A DNA stretch of 64,000 nt, taken from assembly GCF_000346465.2 (NCBI RefSeq), contig NC_034012.1:23912812-23976811 (forward strand), read 5' to 3'. The DNA is from Prunus persica (Eukaryota; Streptophyta; Magnoliopsida; Rosales; Rosaceae). Both the position numbers and the translations under genes were made by a program. The notes beneath the pieces were generated by a model. That model worked only from the letters and a program-made list of their open reading frames with translations, made no database searches and was not told where the DNA came from. This document shows positions 46,714 to 56,420 of the stretch, piece after piece (the first letter of the stretch is position 1; each line of letters opens with the position of its first letter).

Positions 46714-46908
46714 AACCAGAACGCCTAAGCCGGCTCAACGGCAGGCTTCTCTGGTGGCGGTATCCCTTACCTGACATCAGTTATCAATCTTTCTTTTGGT
46801 CCCGCGGTTGAGTTCTTTTTTATATAGATAGTCGTGTGATTACTTTCATTTTATAGAGTTTCATCTTATTTATCAGAAAGCTAGCGAGGCCGCATCACTA
46901 GAGCACTA

Positions 46909-47112
46909 GTGGAAGACCTATCTTTTCTATCATATTTTAATTGGAAGTTGGCATGCACAAGCAAGAAAATGGTAGCGTCTAACACGCAAGGGCCTTGCTT
47001 CTTTAGGATAAAAGCCATTCTTTTTGGCTTAGTTTACTGCCAGAATTTGGAAAGATTATTGGTTCTTTATGAGCGATGGACTGAAAATGATCTGATTGGT
47101 CTTGTTAGGTAG
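46909..47112 (+). other. Short unrecognised frame in mitochondrial block
   Basis: A 67-residue frame (MEDLSFLSYFNWKLACTSKK...) with no recognised domain. Listed because it is Met-initiated and uninterrupted; may be chance. Confidence 0.15.
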
Positions 47113-47427
47113 CTCAGTTATAGCTATTGAAATTTAGCTATTGCTATTGCTATTATGAAACAAGAAGTCTACCCAGAGTTGTTAAATCCTTTCATTCTGA
47201 ATGATTGCATTACGGATTGTATTGCAATTGTCTTGCAAGCAACCTAGCTTGTTGGGTGGGCACGGTGGGGCGTCGCTTTATTTAAAAGTGAAGGAGTTGC
47301 CCCTCTGAGATGAAGGAGCTGTTCGTTCGCCCCAGGTTCTAAAGAACCAGACTGCTTCACTCCAGGCCCGAAGTACTGTGCTATGCTATCCCCCCGCGTA
47401 AGGTTTTAGAGGTTGCGGGTTACTCAC

Positions 47428-48065
47428 ATCTCACCATCCAAGTATCAGATCCACCTTCGTACCTCAAAGGCGTGTCTAAATCTATCCCACTTCCACTCAC
47501 ACCAACTCCTACTCCCGATTCAACTACTCCAAAAAGTACTTCCATATCCTCCATTTCATCCAAGCCTTCGATTCCGATAACCACAAACCATTCTGTGATA
47601 AAAGAAGTATCCCTCAGTGCACTTTCAGCTGCTTTCTTTAGGTCTCCAATAGTTGCATGCATAGGCACTACTACTATCTCACCAGGTGGCAAGCCCCTCT
47701 TGACTTCAATTTCCTTATCAGTTGAACTGGGCAAGAGTCGGCAAATGATTGTCAACCACTGATCTTCCTCTCCCTTTGGTCGAGCTACTTTCCTCTTCCT
47801 CATCCTTAATTGGAAATTCCTTCACGAAGTGCTTGGTGTCCAATATTGCTTAAATAGCCAACTCTACCAACTCTGATTCTGGGTATCCTAGCAGCACATG
47901 CTCATACAGATAGAGCACATCATTCCTAACATCAACTCCAGGAACTAGAGCTGCTGATGAAAGGGACTGAAGAACTATCTCTTTCAGAGCCGTTTTGGCG
48001 GGGTGTACTAAACTCACTACGTACCACACCACCGGGTGGCTCGCCTGAATGCCGAATCTTTTCCC
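47428..48065 (-). pseudogene. PHD-finger gene fragment (MMD1/MS1-type), nuclear gene piece in mitochondrial block
   Basis: The minus strand reads ASHPVVWYVVSLVHPAKTAL, ALVPGVDVRNDVLYLYEHVL, then after an in-frame stop AILDTKHFVKEFPIKDEEE, a frameshift, then WLTIICRLLPSSTDKEIEV, GLPPGEIVVVPMHATIGDLK and GIDLDTPLRYEGGSDTWMVR. This is the region before the PHD finger in plant MALE MEIOCYTE DEATH 1 / MALE STERILITY 1 relatives, nuclear regulators of pollen development. It ends at a perfect splice donor (GTGAGTAA) where the PHD exon would follow, so the source was genomic DNA, not mRNA. Both ends join mitochondrial-style sequence. Confidence 0.75.
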
Positions 48066-48463
48066 GCCGCCAACTCGACGTCATCGTCACCTGCAAGATA
48101 AGGCCAAAAACTTGACTTTACTAAACAAGCGTGTTGGCACTCAATTAGCAGCGCTGGCACGTCACTCGGCTCCTCGGCTCACTTCGGTTGCAAAGACTTT
48201 CTCCTTAGGCGCATGTCTCAGCAACACAAAACGAGGGTTTCGCTCGTTATAGGACTTGACCAAACATCTCACGACACTAGCTGACGACAGCCATGCAGCA
48301 CCTGTATGAAAGTAAGTACCATCCCGAGATACCTGTCCGATCTATCAGGGGGTTACTTAAATGAGCCAACAGGTGGCCTATATGATCGTTACCGCCTCTT
48401 AAGTTCAGGTGACATTAATAATTTTTATATTGATATTGGAAGAGAAAAGAATTAAGAGAAACT

Positions 48464-49110
48464 GTGTCTTGTAATAACAAGCTGCAGGGTCAGGCCTTTC
48501 AAATCAACAGTCATTGGTTGAAATGTCTTAAATATAATGAGGACTCATTTGTTGAATCTAGTTTACTCATGCCAAGATTTCTATCCTCTATGAATATCAA
48601 AGATGTATCCAACTTACTTAGAGAGTTTCACATGAAGGATGAGCTTATTAATAAATTATGTAACTTTAGCGAATTGTTACATACTTTATCTAAGAACATA
48701 CAGCAATCTCGTTATGAGAATTTGATTATGAAGCTGGCACAAGCCTACGAAGGCTATCATTTTTATTTGCCAGCCTTTCTCGACTTCTGAGGTCGAATCT
48801 ACCGCAGTGGTGTCTTGCATTTCCACGAGCGTGAATCTAGCAAGAAGCATGATCGTCTTTGCGGATATCAAATCTAGTGGCAATATTGACATGAATGCAT
48901 ATCTCGCCGCAGCAGCCTTCCATTACAAGTCTTTCGTCTCTGTTGACGAGGCATTATACTTTTCTAATAACAACTTCTTGCAGCTCAGTCATGATGATGA
49001 TCTTCTCATGTACGCTCCGGAGGCTAAACGCCCCTTTCAGCTCTTCGCCCGTCTTCAAGATATGCCTTTTATATATAATACTTTTATTATTATACAGGTG
49101 AGTAAGGTTC
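48464..49110 (+). pseudogene. Linear-plasmid-type mitochondrial RNA polymerase fragment
   Basis: The first frame (48464-48790) has ENLIMKLAQAYEGYHFYLPA and FLDF, stop, GRIYRSGVLHFHER. After a one-base shift comes ARSMIVFADIKSSGNIDMNA, then a SFVSVDEALYF segment and LLMYAPEAKRPFQLFARLQD. The F-D-F-R-G-R-x-Y context is the conserved core motif of single-subunit (T7-type) RNA polymerases, as carried by plant mitochondrial linear plasmids. The stop is TGA where CGA (Arg) is expected. Clearly decayed. Confidence 0.7.
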
Positions 49111-49651
49111 CTTCTGGGAACTCCTGCCTTTGTTTGGATGGACCATAGGCCTGATGCTAGGAAGCAAGAAGCTAGAATAGTGTAGTGTAGTTCAAGCATT
49201 AAAAGGCAGCTAAGGCAAGAAATCAGTACACGAATCCCCGGCATTTAGAAAGATATGCCCGCCCCCTCTCTTAACTTTAATACACTGTGACTAAGAGACT
49301 CTCTTCAAGTGGAGTGCAGCCAGTGCTTTAGGGGTTGAGGGGGGAGAACAAATGAAGCCCTTATACTTTTCTTTTCCTTAAGGCTTTCCCCCTTCAAAAG
49401 CTAGTCTAATCACGGAATAACCTGTCGTATTGGACTTATGATGTACTTTCCTTTATTGAGTAGCTAATTCATACCTATCATAGACAGAAAAAAGTTATAT
49501 TACCTTTTCCTTTAACACTAGACTTGTGTAATAGGATCTTTCCAAAGGTGGAGTTAAGGCAGCAAGCATAGGTGCTTCAGTTTCCGGTACCGGGTAATCC
49601 GATATGTGTAAATAAAATCCGTCCTGGTAGGTGCAGTAGATCAAGCAAAGC

Positions 49652-49855
49652 ATGACGGTCTTCAGTCTTCAGGAGCAACCAAGCGACTACATATCTAACT
49701 CTGACTCTTGTCTCTCTTGCGGTCAGTCGCTCACTATGGCTGTTGCTCCTCCGCTTCCTTTGAAGGTTTCGATTGACATAGATGTAATTAAAAGGGGCGA
49801 CGCGGTCTACTATAAAGGAACAAGCACGATTGTAAGTTTATTTATCCAGCGCTAG
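49652..49855 (+). other. Short unrecognised frame near plasmid-derived segment
   Basis: A 67-residue frame (SLPLKVSIDIDVIKRGDAVY-like core) follows the RNA polymerase remnant. It might be another plasmid remnant, but I recognise no family. Confidence 0.2.
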
Positions 49856-49960
49856 GACTAGGAAAGGAGTCGAACGGTATAAAGGGGTTTGGTTTCATTA
49901 TCTTGTTTGTACGGGATTCCTTAAGCAACAGGTAAACTTAAACATTCATGAAGGAATGCT

Positions 49961-49995
49961 GAAAGAGAGTGAGACTCCCTCTACAGGAGTCGAAC
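49961..49995. repeat. Hairpin repeat, copy 3
   Basis: AGAGTGAGACTCCCTCTACA then GGAGTCGAACG. Arms GACTCC (49973-49978) and GGAGTC (49986-49991) keep pairing although the bases differ from copy 2. Confidence 0.75.
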
Positions 49996-50038
49996 GAGAC
50001 TTCATAAGGGGCAAAAATACGACTCAAGTAAGACTTAT

Positions 50039-50140
50039 AGAGTTAGATCTCCCCCCTCGGGGGGGGAGGGAAACGGTCCTTTCCTTGCTTTCTTTCTTTC
50101 TTTCTTTCTTCTTCTCTAAGACACTGTAGATCTAACTCAG
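50039..50140. repeat. Long inverted repeat with (CTTT)n loop
   Basis: GAGTTAGATCT (about 50039) and AGATCTAACTC (about 50127) are inverted copies that could close a stem around a CCCCCCTCGGGGGGG inner hairpin and a CTTT tetranucleotide run (50087-50111). Confidence 0.6.
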
Positions 50141-50656
50141 CAATAACAGCTACTGTGCTTCTTGATCCCCTAAGGCACTCCACGCTTTAAAACGAAAAGG
50201 GACTAACCTAACTCGAATGACCCTTGCCTAGCGGGAGTTATCGACCAAATGAGTTAGCGGACAGCTTCGGCGAAGGCAGTCAACAGGCACTCAAAATGTC
50301 CTTTAGTAGCTTAACCGGGCCGTAATGATAATTAAAAAAGCTTTACGCCGACTCCATGGTTGTTCAAGTGACATTACAAAGAGACACCTCTTCCCTCGGC
50401 TGGAACTACCACTCAAACTAGATCGCTGACAGAAGGAAGGTAACTATAAGGGCTTAAAACTGGCCTGGTAAGAGACTCCACTCCAATGAGAACTCAAACT
50501 GGATTGAATGCAGGGGTTTCTTTGTGGATGAGGTATGTTCACCACCTTCCTTTTCATCACGATCGCTTTGCTTTTATCCTTGGAAGAACAAGGGTAAACC
50601 TCTTGTGATGTGGATTCCACAACATGGGCTCTAGGGCTTGATGGAGGTTTGGCCCT

Positions 50657-51162
50657 TTAGACCTCAGCGTTCTTCACAGAGTTATCCTTTTGACTTTCCT
50701 CGCTAGTTTCATTGGTGGAAGTCATCAGAACAGAATATATATGATACATGTTGACCGGGATTGATCCAATCATGATTTGGACAAAATGGGTGGTATTACT
50801 CTTCTTGGGTGTAGGCACAATCAAGGTGCTTGAAGTGTTCTTGCTTACAGTCGCCATTGGGTTATCCCAAAAAGCTCGGCTAAAACTGCCTCAATAGACA
50901 ACTTCTTTGTTTCTTTCTTCCTTAAAGCACGCGCAGCCCTCTTTCTTGCATTCCAGAGAGCGTTCTTGGACAGTGTTTTCTTCAGTTGGGTCTTGACGAC
51001 CTTAGGAGTGACCTGAGGCATGGCCTTCTTAATGGGCTTTGGAACAGCGCACTTGATGATGCTCTCAAAAACAGCGAAAGTTTTTCTGAAGCCTACTAGT
51101 TTGGTGCATGCATTCCTGGTAGTCTCAATCTTGTGGAAGAAAATTGTAACTTGTGGTGCCAT
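50657..51162 (-). CDS. Basic ORFs upstream of gag in element G
   Basis: Two minus-strand frames lie between the primer site and gag. 51162-50845 (105 residues, about a quarter Lys/Arg; FRKTFAVFESIIKCAVPKPI and RKRAARALRKKETKKLSIEA) is followed by 50857-50657 (66 residues, SSTLIVPTPKKSNTTHFVQI). They overlap by 13 bases in different frames. Either may be the remains of an extra leader ORF, as some Tat/Ogre-like elements have, or the gag N-terminus. No domain recognised. Confidence 0.4.
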
Positions 51163-51207
51163 TGTTTATCTGGTTTTGTTAACCTGTGAAAAGGTAAATG
51201 GGTCCCA

Positions 51208-51226
51208 CCGGACATGCCAAAAATTA
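51208..51226 (-). other. Primer-binding region of element G
   Basis: Directly after the LTR end the minus strand reads TAATTTTTGGCATGTCCGG and continues TGGGAC. This resembles the TTTTTGGC(A)CGCCC(G/A)GTGGGAC site of Gypsy Tat/Ogre-like elements. Confidence 0.55.
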
Positions 51227-51715
51227 TGTTGAACAAAATTGTGAACCTCCCAACATAATTTCACCACCACTAATTAAATAATGGGATTTTATTATTTTAA
51301 GTTCGACCCATTCGAGACACAGTGTCTCTAAATTACAATCCCTTGTTTCAAGAGAACACCCTTTGATTCCATCATAAAGAAATAGAACATGTGTCTTTGG
51401 TTTTGCGGCTGCTCCCAAGTCCAACCTCAGGGTGCCTACGTATCCCTTGCGGGAATCAAGCCACTCGTAGTTCAAAGATTTGCAATGAATAAATGACTCA
51501 TTGCAAAAAGGGGAAATTTAAATGAATTTGATTGAAAAAGTGTTTGAGTGAATTTAGCTGAATAAATTAGGGATTCGATTTTTGATATGTGTTTTGGGGC
51601 GAATTTGGTTTAGAATAAACCAGGGATTCAAATTTTGTTGCAATTGCGTCTATTAAGATTCTAGACTCCCTACGTACCCTTGACGTGATCAAACAAACGT
51701 AGTTCGGAATTTTGG

Positions 51716-52020
51716 AAATTAACGGGTAAGTGTGGCCCACTAATTAAGAATTTGTGTATTTGAGACAATTTGGAGATTTTCATAAGTAGATGAACTATGG
51801 GAAAAATTGAAAATTAATGGGTAGGTGTGGCCCACTAATTGAGAATTTGTGTTTGAGAGATTTGAATTTAATCTCATTGAAATTTGCATGGGTACATGAC
51901 CCATGAGAAAAAATTAAAAACTAATGGGTAAGTGTGGCCCACTAATTGAGAATTTGTATTTGAGAGATTTGAATTTAATCTCATTGAAATTTGTATGGGT
52001 AGATGACCCATGGAAAAAAT
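51716..52020. repeat. Tandem repeats, about 95-107 bp, in LTR G
   Basis: Three copies anchored on GGGTA(A/G)GTGTGGCCCACT (GTGTGGCCCAC at about 51730, 51825 and 51932), each followed by AATT(A/G)AGAATTTGT and ATGAcCCATG-like text. The last two are most alike. Confidence 0.8.
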
Positions 52021-53366
52021 TATTGTCAATGTCCAAGAAACATAATGAGCAATTTTGATGAATCCATTAATTTTCTACAATTGATATTTGCATTTGAACC
52101 CAAATATGGCCATGAGAATTTTTAAAATTGATCCATGAACCATATAATAGGCAATTTGGGACTCTGTAAATTTAATGGGTAATTATTTGGATCACCCATT
52201 AAATATTTTGGGCTTTTGAGAATTTATTGGAAAAGATTTTTGGCAACTTATTAATCTGTTTCGGGCATTTGATATTTGTTATCAATTAGCCCATGAGCAG
52301 TGAGTCCATATCAAAAAAGCTTTGGTACCCAGCAGCCAATTAAAGCCAACCACATAACTGTGAAACTCTTGCAAAGTTTGTTTCCAAATATAACCAGGCT
52401 TTGCAACTCCCATATTTATCTGTAGTACTTGAGATTAACACAAATATCTCATAAGAGCCCTTCGAACAATCAAACAAAATTTCAAAACAGGTCTACTGGT
52501 GCAAAGCAAGCTGGGAGAGAAAACAAACCGTGAGTCTTGTTCCATTTTTTTTATACTCGTTTTCCCCTTTAGCTAGCATCTTTTACTTTCCTTCATGTTG
52601 GCCTACACCCCTTGTTTTGTCTATATGCACATTCAAACAAAGTGACGTACAGCCACTTTCTTCTTCCCTTTTTTGTTTTGTTTGTTGACTTTTCTTCCTT
52701 CTTCAACTTTTTTTAAATCTTTTTTTCCTTGCCTGTTCACAAACCAACACCCATTCTTCTGTTTTGCTTGTTTGCAAACACAATTCCTAAGTAAATTCCT
52801 AAGTCTGCAACGTGGCCTCCCCCCCTCTCTTCAAGCCTTCTTTCTTTCTTTTCTCTGCTGCCCATTTTTTGTTTTGTTGGTATACAAACACAGGATGAGT
52901 ACTTCAAGCAAAACATGGCCTGTGTGTGGCCTCTCCTCTAAACTTTTTTGTTTGCTGACTTCCTCATTTTCAAATGGGTCTGTAGCTAATGGGTCTATTT
53001 AACTTGGGATTTCGTGGCTATGCTCCTTCCTTTTTGTTTTGACAGTTTTACACAAACACCAAACTAGGAAGAGTGGGCTGAGCAACGGGACCTGGCCCTT
53101 CATACATTTTTTTTTTTTTAATAGTTGATGTTCTTTGCTTTTTTTATTTGCATCTGCTACAGGAATAAACCGCAGCACCTTTGCTTCAATTCTTTTTTCC
53201 TTTGCTGCACTTGGTGGTAGAGAATTAACTTCTCGTTTTTCATTTGCAGCTTATTCAGGCAAAGTGAAGGAGAAATAACAAGACGAAAGTAAAGACCCAT
53301 TTTGTTTGCTCATTGTCATGGATCTTTGAACCCATTTTTCTAGATTTCTTTCATCCGCAGAGATTC

Positions 53367-53555
53367 TGGGTTTCTCACACATTTGGATTTTTTTACATCC
53401 AAATAATTTTGGGGTTACTCACCCATGGATATTTGCATCCAAGTAATTTGGGGGTTTCTCAACCATGGATTTGCATCCAAATAATTTTAGGGTTTCTCAC
53501 CCATAGATTTCCATCCAAGTAATTTCGGGGTTTTTCACCCATGGATTTGTGGCAT
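53367..53555. repeat. Tandem repeats, 38-44 bp, about five units, in LTR G
   Basis: Unit of the form GGGTTTCTCACCCATGGATT then TGCATCCAAATAATTTT, starting at about 53367, 53411, 53451, 53489 and 53527. Confidence 0.85.
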
Positions 53556-53705
53556 GCTATGCCTAACATGGAAAAGAAAATACAGATGGCAGTATACCTG
53601 TAGCAATTTTTTTCTCTTCTTTGCACTGCTCTAATTTCTCCAGCAACCTTTTTTAATCTGTCACCAGCTTCCTCTTTTTCTTTTTTTTCTTTTTTCTGTT
53701 GTAGC

Positions 53706-53810
53706 CTTTTTATAGGCCAACTGGATAAGACTTCCTTGAACAAACAACACTTTTGAATTTCAAAAGTGTTCTTTGTTCAAGGGAGTCTTATCCGGTTGGC
53801 CTATATAAAG
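53706..53810. repeat. Near-perfect palindrome with two outward TATA boxes in LTR G
   Basis: Arms of about 52 bases (TATAGGCCAACTGGATAAGA then CTTCCTTGAACAAA... mirrored by ...GTTCAAGGGAGTC then TTATCCGGTTGGCCTATATA) differ at about five sites and meet near 53758. Each outer end carries a TATA-like box: CCTATAAAAAGG on minus, CCTATATAAAG on plus. Confidence 0.85.
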
Positions 53811-53987
53811 TGCTAATAAGATTCAACCCCTCTTTTAGGCCTATCATCTTTTATATCCACCAATTTGAAATATAACAGATATCCCAAAAATTTTGGCAAC
53901 CTATGTTGGCTTGCATTTATCATTTAATTTTTATTTGAACAATAATGCAATTTTTTCTTGCCCATTTTTTTTTATCTCAACAAGATG

Positions 53988-54776
53988 TTTTAAACTAAAA
54001 TTGATGATTTTATTTTGGTACTCATTGGTGAAAGTTTTAATACATGTTTTCAGATTTATGAGACAATGATTAAAAGCTTTCTAAGTTTTAAGGATTTTAT
54101 ATAATTCACAACTATTTTCTTAAGTAATGAGCTTGTTTTTACATGTGAAAGATTGAAGCATGTTTTAATCAAACCATTAATATTGATATTAAGGTTTCAC
54201 CTGGCCAACGTTATTTTGATAACTTTCTCATTTTCCTACTTATCTGCAATGAGCTATTATATATATGTATTTGTATATGCACACATGTGAAGGGTGGAAG
54301 ATTGTTCTGAAATCAATATCTTTTGCTTAAGTTTCAGCAAATTGATTAGAGTTTGAAGCTTTTGGTTTTAGGAAAGTGTGAAGAAATATTTAATTCATGT
54401 GCTTACATATGGGTTGAACTCTGTTTACTTGTATAAAGAACTACGTGTGGCTTGATCCCTCAGTAAGGGTACGTAGGCAACCTAGGCTAACCTTGTTGCA
54501 GCCGCAAGTTTATGATTATTTGTTATGTTCAGTTTTGTAAAGTTGATTTTGCTGAATGCTTGGGACTATTTGAGTTTGCTGTGCAAGTAAATTTTCTGGG
54601 TTTTGAGCCTTTTTCAAGGAAGACTGCCAGTTTTCAAGTAGAAGTCAAACCCTAAGGCAATTTTTGGTTTAGGGCAAGAAGGGTATTTTCGTCATTCGTG
54701 CCTGACACTTGCCAGTGTTGGACACGAATGGGGTTCGACATGGATTCCAAAGTGGAATTTGGGTCGAGTCCTGTCT
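53988..54776 (+). repeat. Right-hand part of solo LTR B
   Basis: Continues LTR B after the G insertion. It contains CTACGTGTGGCTTGATCCCT and TACGTAGGCAACCTAGG, which match LTR C reversed (38129-38190). It ends GGGTCGAGTCCTGTCT. Confidence 0.7.
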
Positions 54777-54781
54777 TGTCT

Positions 54782-56420
54782 CCTTTTTCCTTCAACTATT
54801 ACAGGAGCTGCCTTGAATTGGTTCTACTGGCTGAACCTCGGCATTGTCAATTCCTTCGACTTTCTGAAGTAAATTTTCTTCGATCATTTCATGATCCAGA
54901 CTCATCGCTTATACTTGACGGACCCCTTTCAGAGTACGTCACTCGCTTTAGTCATGAGTATTCTTGTTTCCCAGATACAGATGATCATGCAGCCTTTGGA
55001 GCCTTTAAAAGTGGCCTTCGTGAATCCAACTTCAGTTACTTGGTTCACAACAACCCATGGAACACCTATGCCAACTCATGAAGCAAGGTGCCACCCATGC
55101 CAAGGCTGAATACTTCAACTCCAAACGTAGCTCTGTTGGCCATCCAAAGACTACCTTCGGCAAACAGCCACAAGCTACGGCCCGTACCGATCCTTTATAC
55201 CCTCCTCCTATGACCATTCACCCAAAGTCCAGCCATTACAATTCTACCAATGATACCCATGAAAGTCAATATTTCAAAAGGAAGGATGGCTACCAGCAAT
55301 CATTCAACAATGGTAAACAATGCAAGAGCTTCCACAACTATCGTTTTGGTGGTAACCCTTAGAAGACAAATGATCGCGGCCCTCTCCTCTTTAAGCCTAA
55401 GCCATGGTTTGAGGTCTTCACACGCTGAATACCACCTATGAGTAGGTGTTGATTAATGAAGCACCCATCATCCCTAAACCTCCTGCCTGAAGGCCCACCA
55501 ACAAGCCCATGATGAACACTGGTGTCTTTTACTGATTCCATCCGTTCAACGGCCATGATACCAAATCTTGTATCGCCTTGAGCAATAACATTGAATCCTT
55601 CATTCACGAAGGCAAATTAGATAAGTATGTACACAATGCTCCAAATCCACCAAACCCTCACCAACGCCAGATCAATATGATCTCTACCATCAGCAGTGGT
55701 CCTACTTTGGCTGGCACATCCAATAACTCACTGAAGCACTATGTTCGGTCTTCTTATGCATATTAGGTTTTCAGTGCTGAACAAGGATGCACGCCGAAGA
55801 TGACTAAGGCTAGTTGGGAGCCTATTACCTTCAACGAAAAGGAGGAGTAGGGTGTCATTTTTCTCCGTTATGACCTGCTGATCATTCGCGCAGATATCTC
55901 CAACTTTGATGTTGGCCATACTGTTGACACTGGTAGGTTGGTCAACATTATGTTTGCCGAAGCCTTCTGCGCTTTTCAGATCCCTGACAACCTGCTCAAC
56001 CGAAGCATCACACCTCTGGTAAGTTTTTCTTGAGATGTTGTCCAACCCATCAAGAGCATCCACCTGCCGATCGTCTTCAGTTCAGCACCCCAAATAGCTA
56101 TGCTCACCACCTTATTTCTAATCGTAGACTGCCATATGGCATACAATGTTATCCTAGGACGCCTAGCCCTATACCAAATGAGTATATTTATTTCTACGCA
56201 TATGCTCATGCTGAAGTTTCCTACCCTCCATGGCACGGTCACTATGCGAGGTGACTAACTTGATGCCCGAAGTTGTTACGCTTCAGCAATCAAATCCACC
56301 TACCGACCCCCGCGGCGTGAAGCTCTTTCGGTAGCTACGGCTCTACCTCTTCCTCCTGCCATTACCGAACGACCTGAGGATCCTCAGAAGGAATCCATTA
56401 CACCTCATGCATAGCCTGTG
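54782..56420 (+). pseudogene. Element T gag C-terminus and aspartic protease
   Basis: Resumes exactly where 33903 left off: FPSTITGAALNWFYWLNLG, DHFMIQTHRLYLTDPFQS, EYVTRFSHEYSCFPDTDDHA, then ELMKQGATHAKAEYFNSK-like text. The protease part reads FDVGHTVDTGRLVNIMFAEA with the D-T-G active site, ITPLVSFS, and the later HMLMLKFPTLHGTVTMRGD segment in shifted frames. Many stops and shifts. It ends in the protease-RT spacer and then fades near 56500. RT not present. Confidence 0.8.

Larger units (their letters stand above)
42480..50520. other. Mitochondrial-type DNA block (NUMT) inside element G
   Basis: About 8 kb differ sharply from the surroundings: higher GC, homopolymer G and C runs, and AAGAAGC/GCTTGAAG-rich text typical of plant mitochondrial spacers. 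It holds a matR fragment, a plasmid-type RNA polymerase fragment and ORFs of mitochondrial style. The left edge is between 42360 and 42510, and the right edge between 50500 and 50640 where element G coding returns. No target duplication was found. Stops and a homopolymer frameshift in matR fit a non-functional nuclear copy. An assembly chimera is the main alternative, though retroelement G is found on both sides in the same orientation. Confidence 0.75.
51227..53982 (-). repeat. 5' LTR of element G, 2.76 kb
   Basis: Plus-strand ends TGTTGAACAAAATTG and TTATCTCAACA, next to the AGATG duplication. On its own strand a TATA box (CCTATAAAAAGG) lies about 260 bases from the start, so U3 is short and R-U5 long. 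It includes two blocks of tandem repeats, CT/T-rich stretches with repeated TTTGTTTTGTTTG words (52660-53000), and a large palindrome. No protein domain; long frames here are low-complexity. Confidence 0.75.
35873..53987 (-). mobile_element. Gypsy retrotransposon G inserted in LTR B, with mitochondrial DNA and a solo LTR inside
   Basis: AGATG is repeated exactly at 35873-35877 and 53983-53987. The 5' LTR is 51227-53982 and a 3' LTR remnant is 35878-36053. On the minus strand the order is LTR, primer site (51208-51226), an unknown basic ORF, gag, protease, the very start of the RT region, then the LTR end. RT, RNase H, integrase and most of the 3' LTR are deleted. Between the upstream ORF and gag lies the mitochondrial-type block (about 42480-50520). 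Between gag and protease lies solo LTR C (37748-40025). Confidence 0.8.
33904..54776 (+). mobile_element. Solo Tekay-like LTR B inserted in T gag, itself split by element G
   Basis: Starts TATAACACC (from TGTAACACC in relatives) and ends GAGTCCTGTCT (relatives end CTGTCA). TGTCT is duplicated exactly at 33899-33903 and 54777-54781. Its own sequence is 33904-35877 plus 53988-54776, about 2.76 kb, near the 2.3-2.9 kb of LTRs A and C. Shared family blocks are GTAGACACGTAGTG (33987, 34142), the CT tract, AGCACGACGGTATACTC, ATATCCGAGTTCGATAGG and, in the right part, CTACGTGTGGCTTGATCCCT and a GTGGAATTTGGGTCGAGTCC tail. No internal region of this element exists, so it is a solo LTR. Confidence 0.8.

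Noticed and set aside
47472..47762. Plus-strand ORF over the PHD fragment
   Set aside because: Antisense shadow of the minus-strand MMD1/MS1-type reading.
42480..50520. Bacterial or plastid insertion
   Set aside because: matR and plasmid-type polymerase point to plant mitochondria; no plastid or bacterial genes were recognised.
51716..52020. Possible CRISPR-like array
   Set aside because: Units are long, adjacent tandem repeats in a plant LTR, not short repeats with unique spacers.
52673..53002. 109-residue Phe/Leu-rich ORF
   Set aside because: Driven by T- and CT-rich LTR sequence; low complexity.
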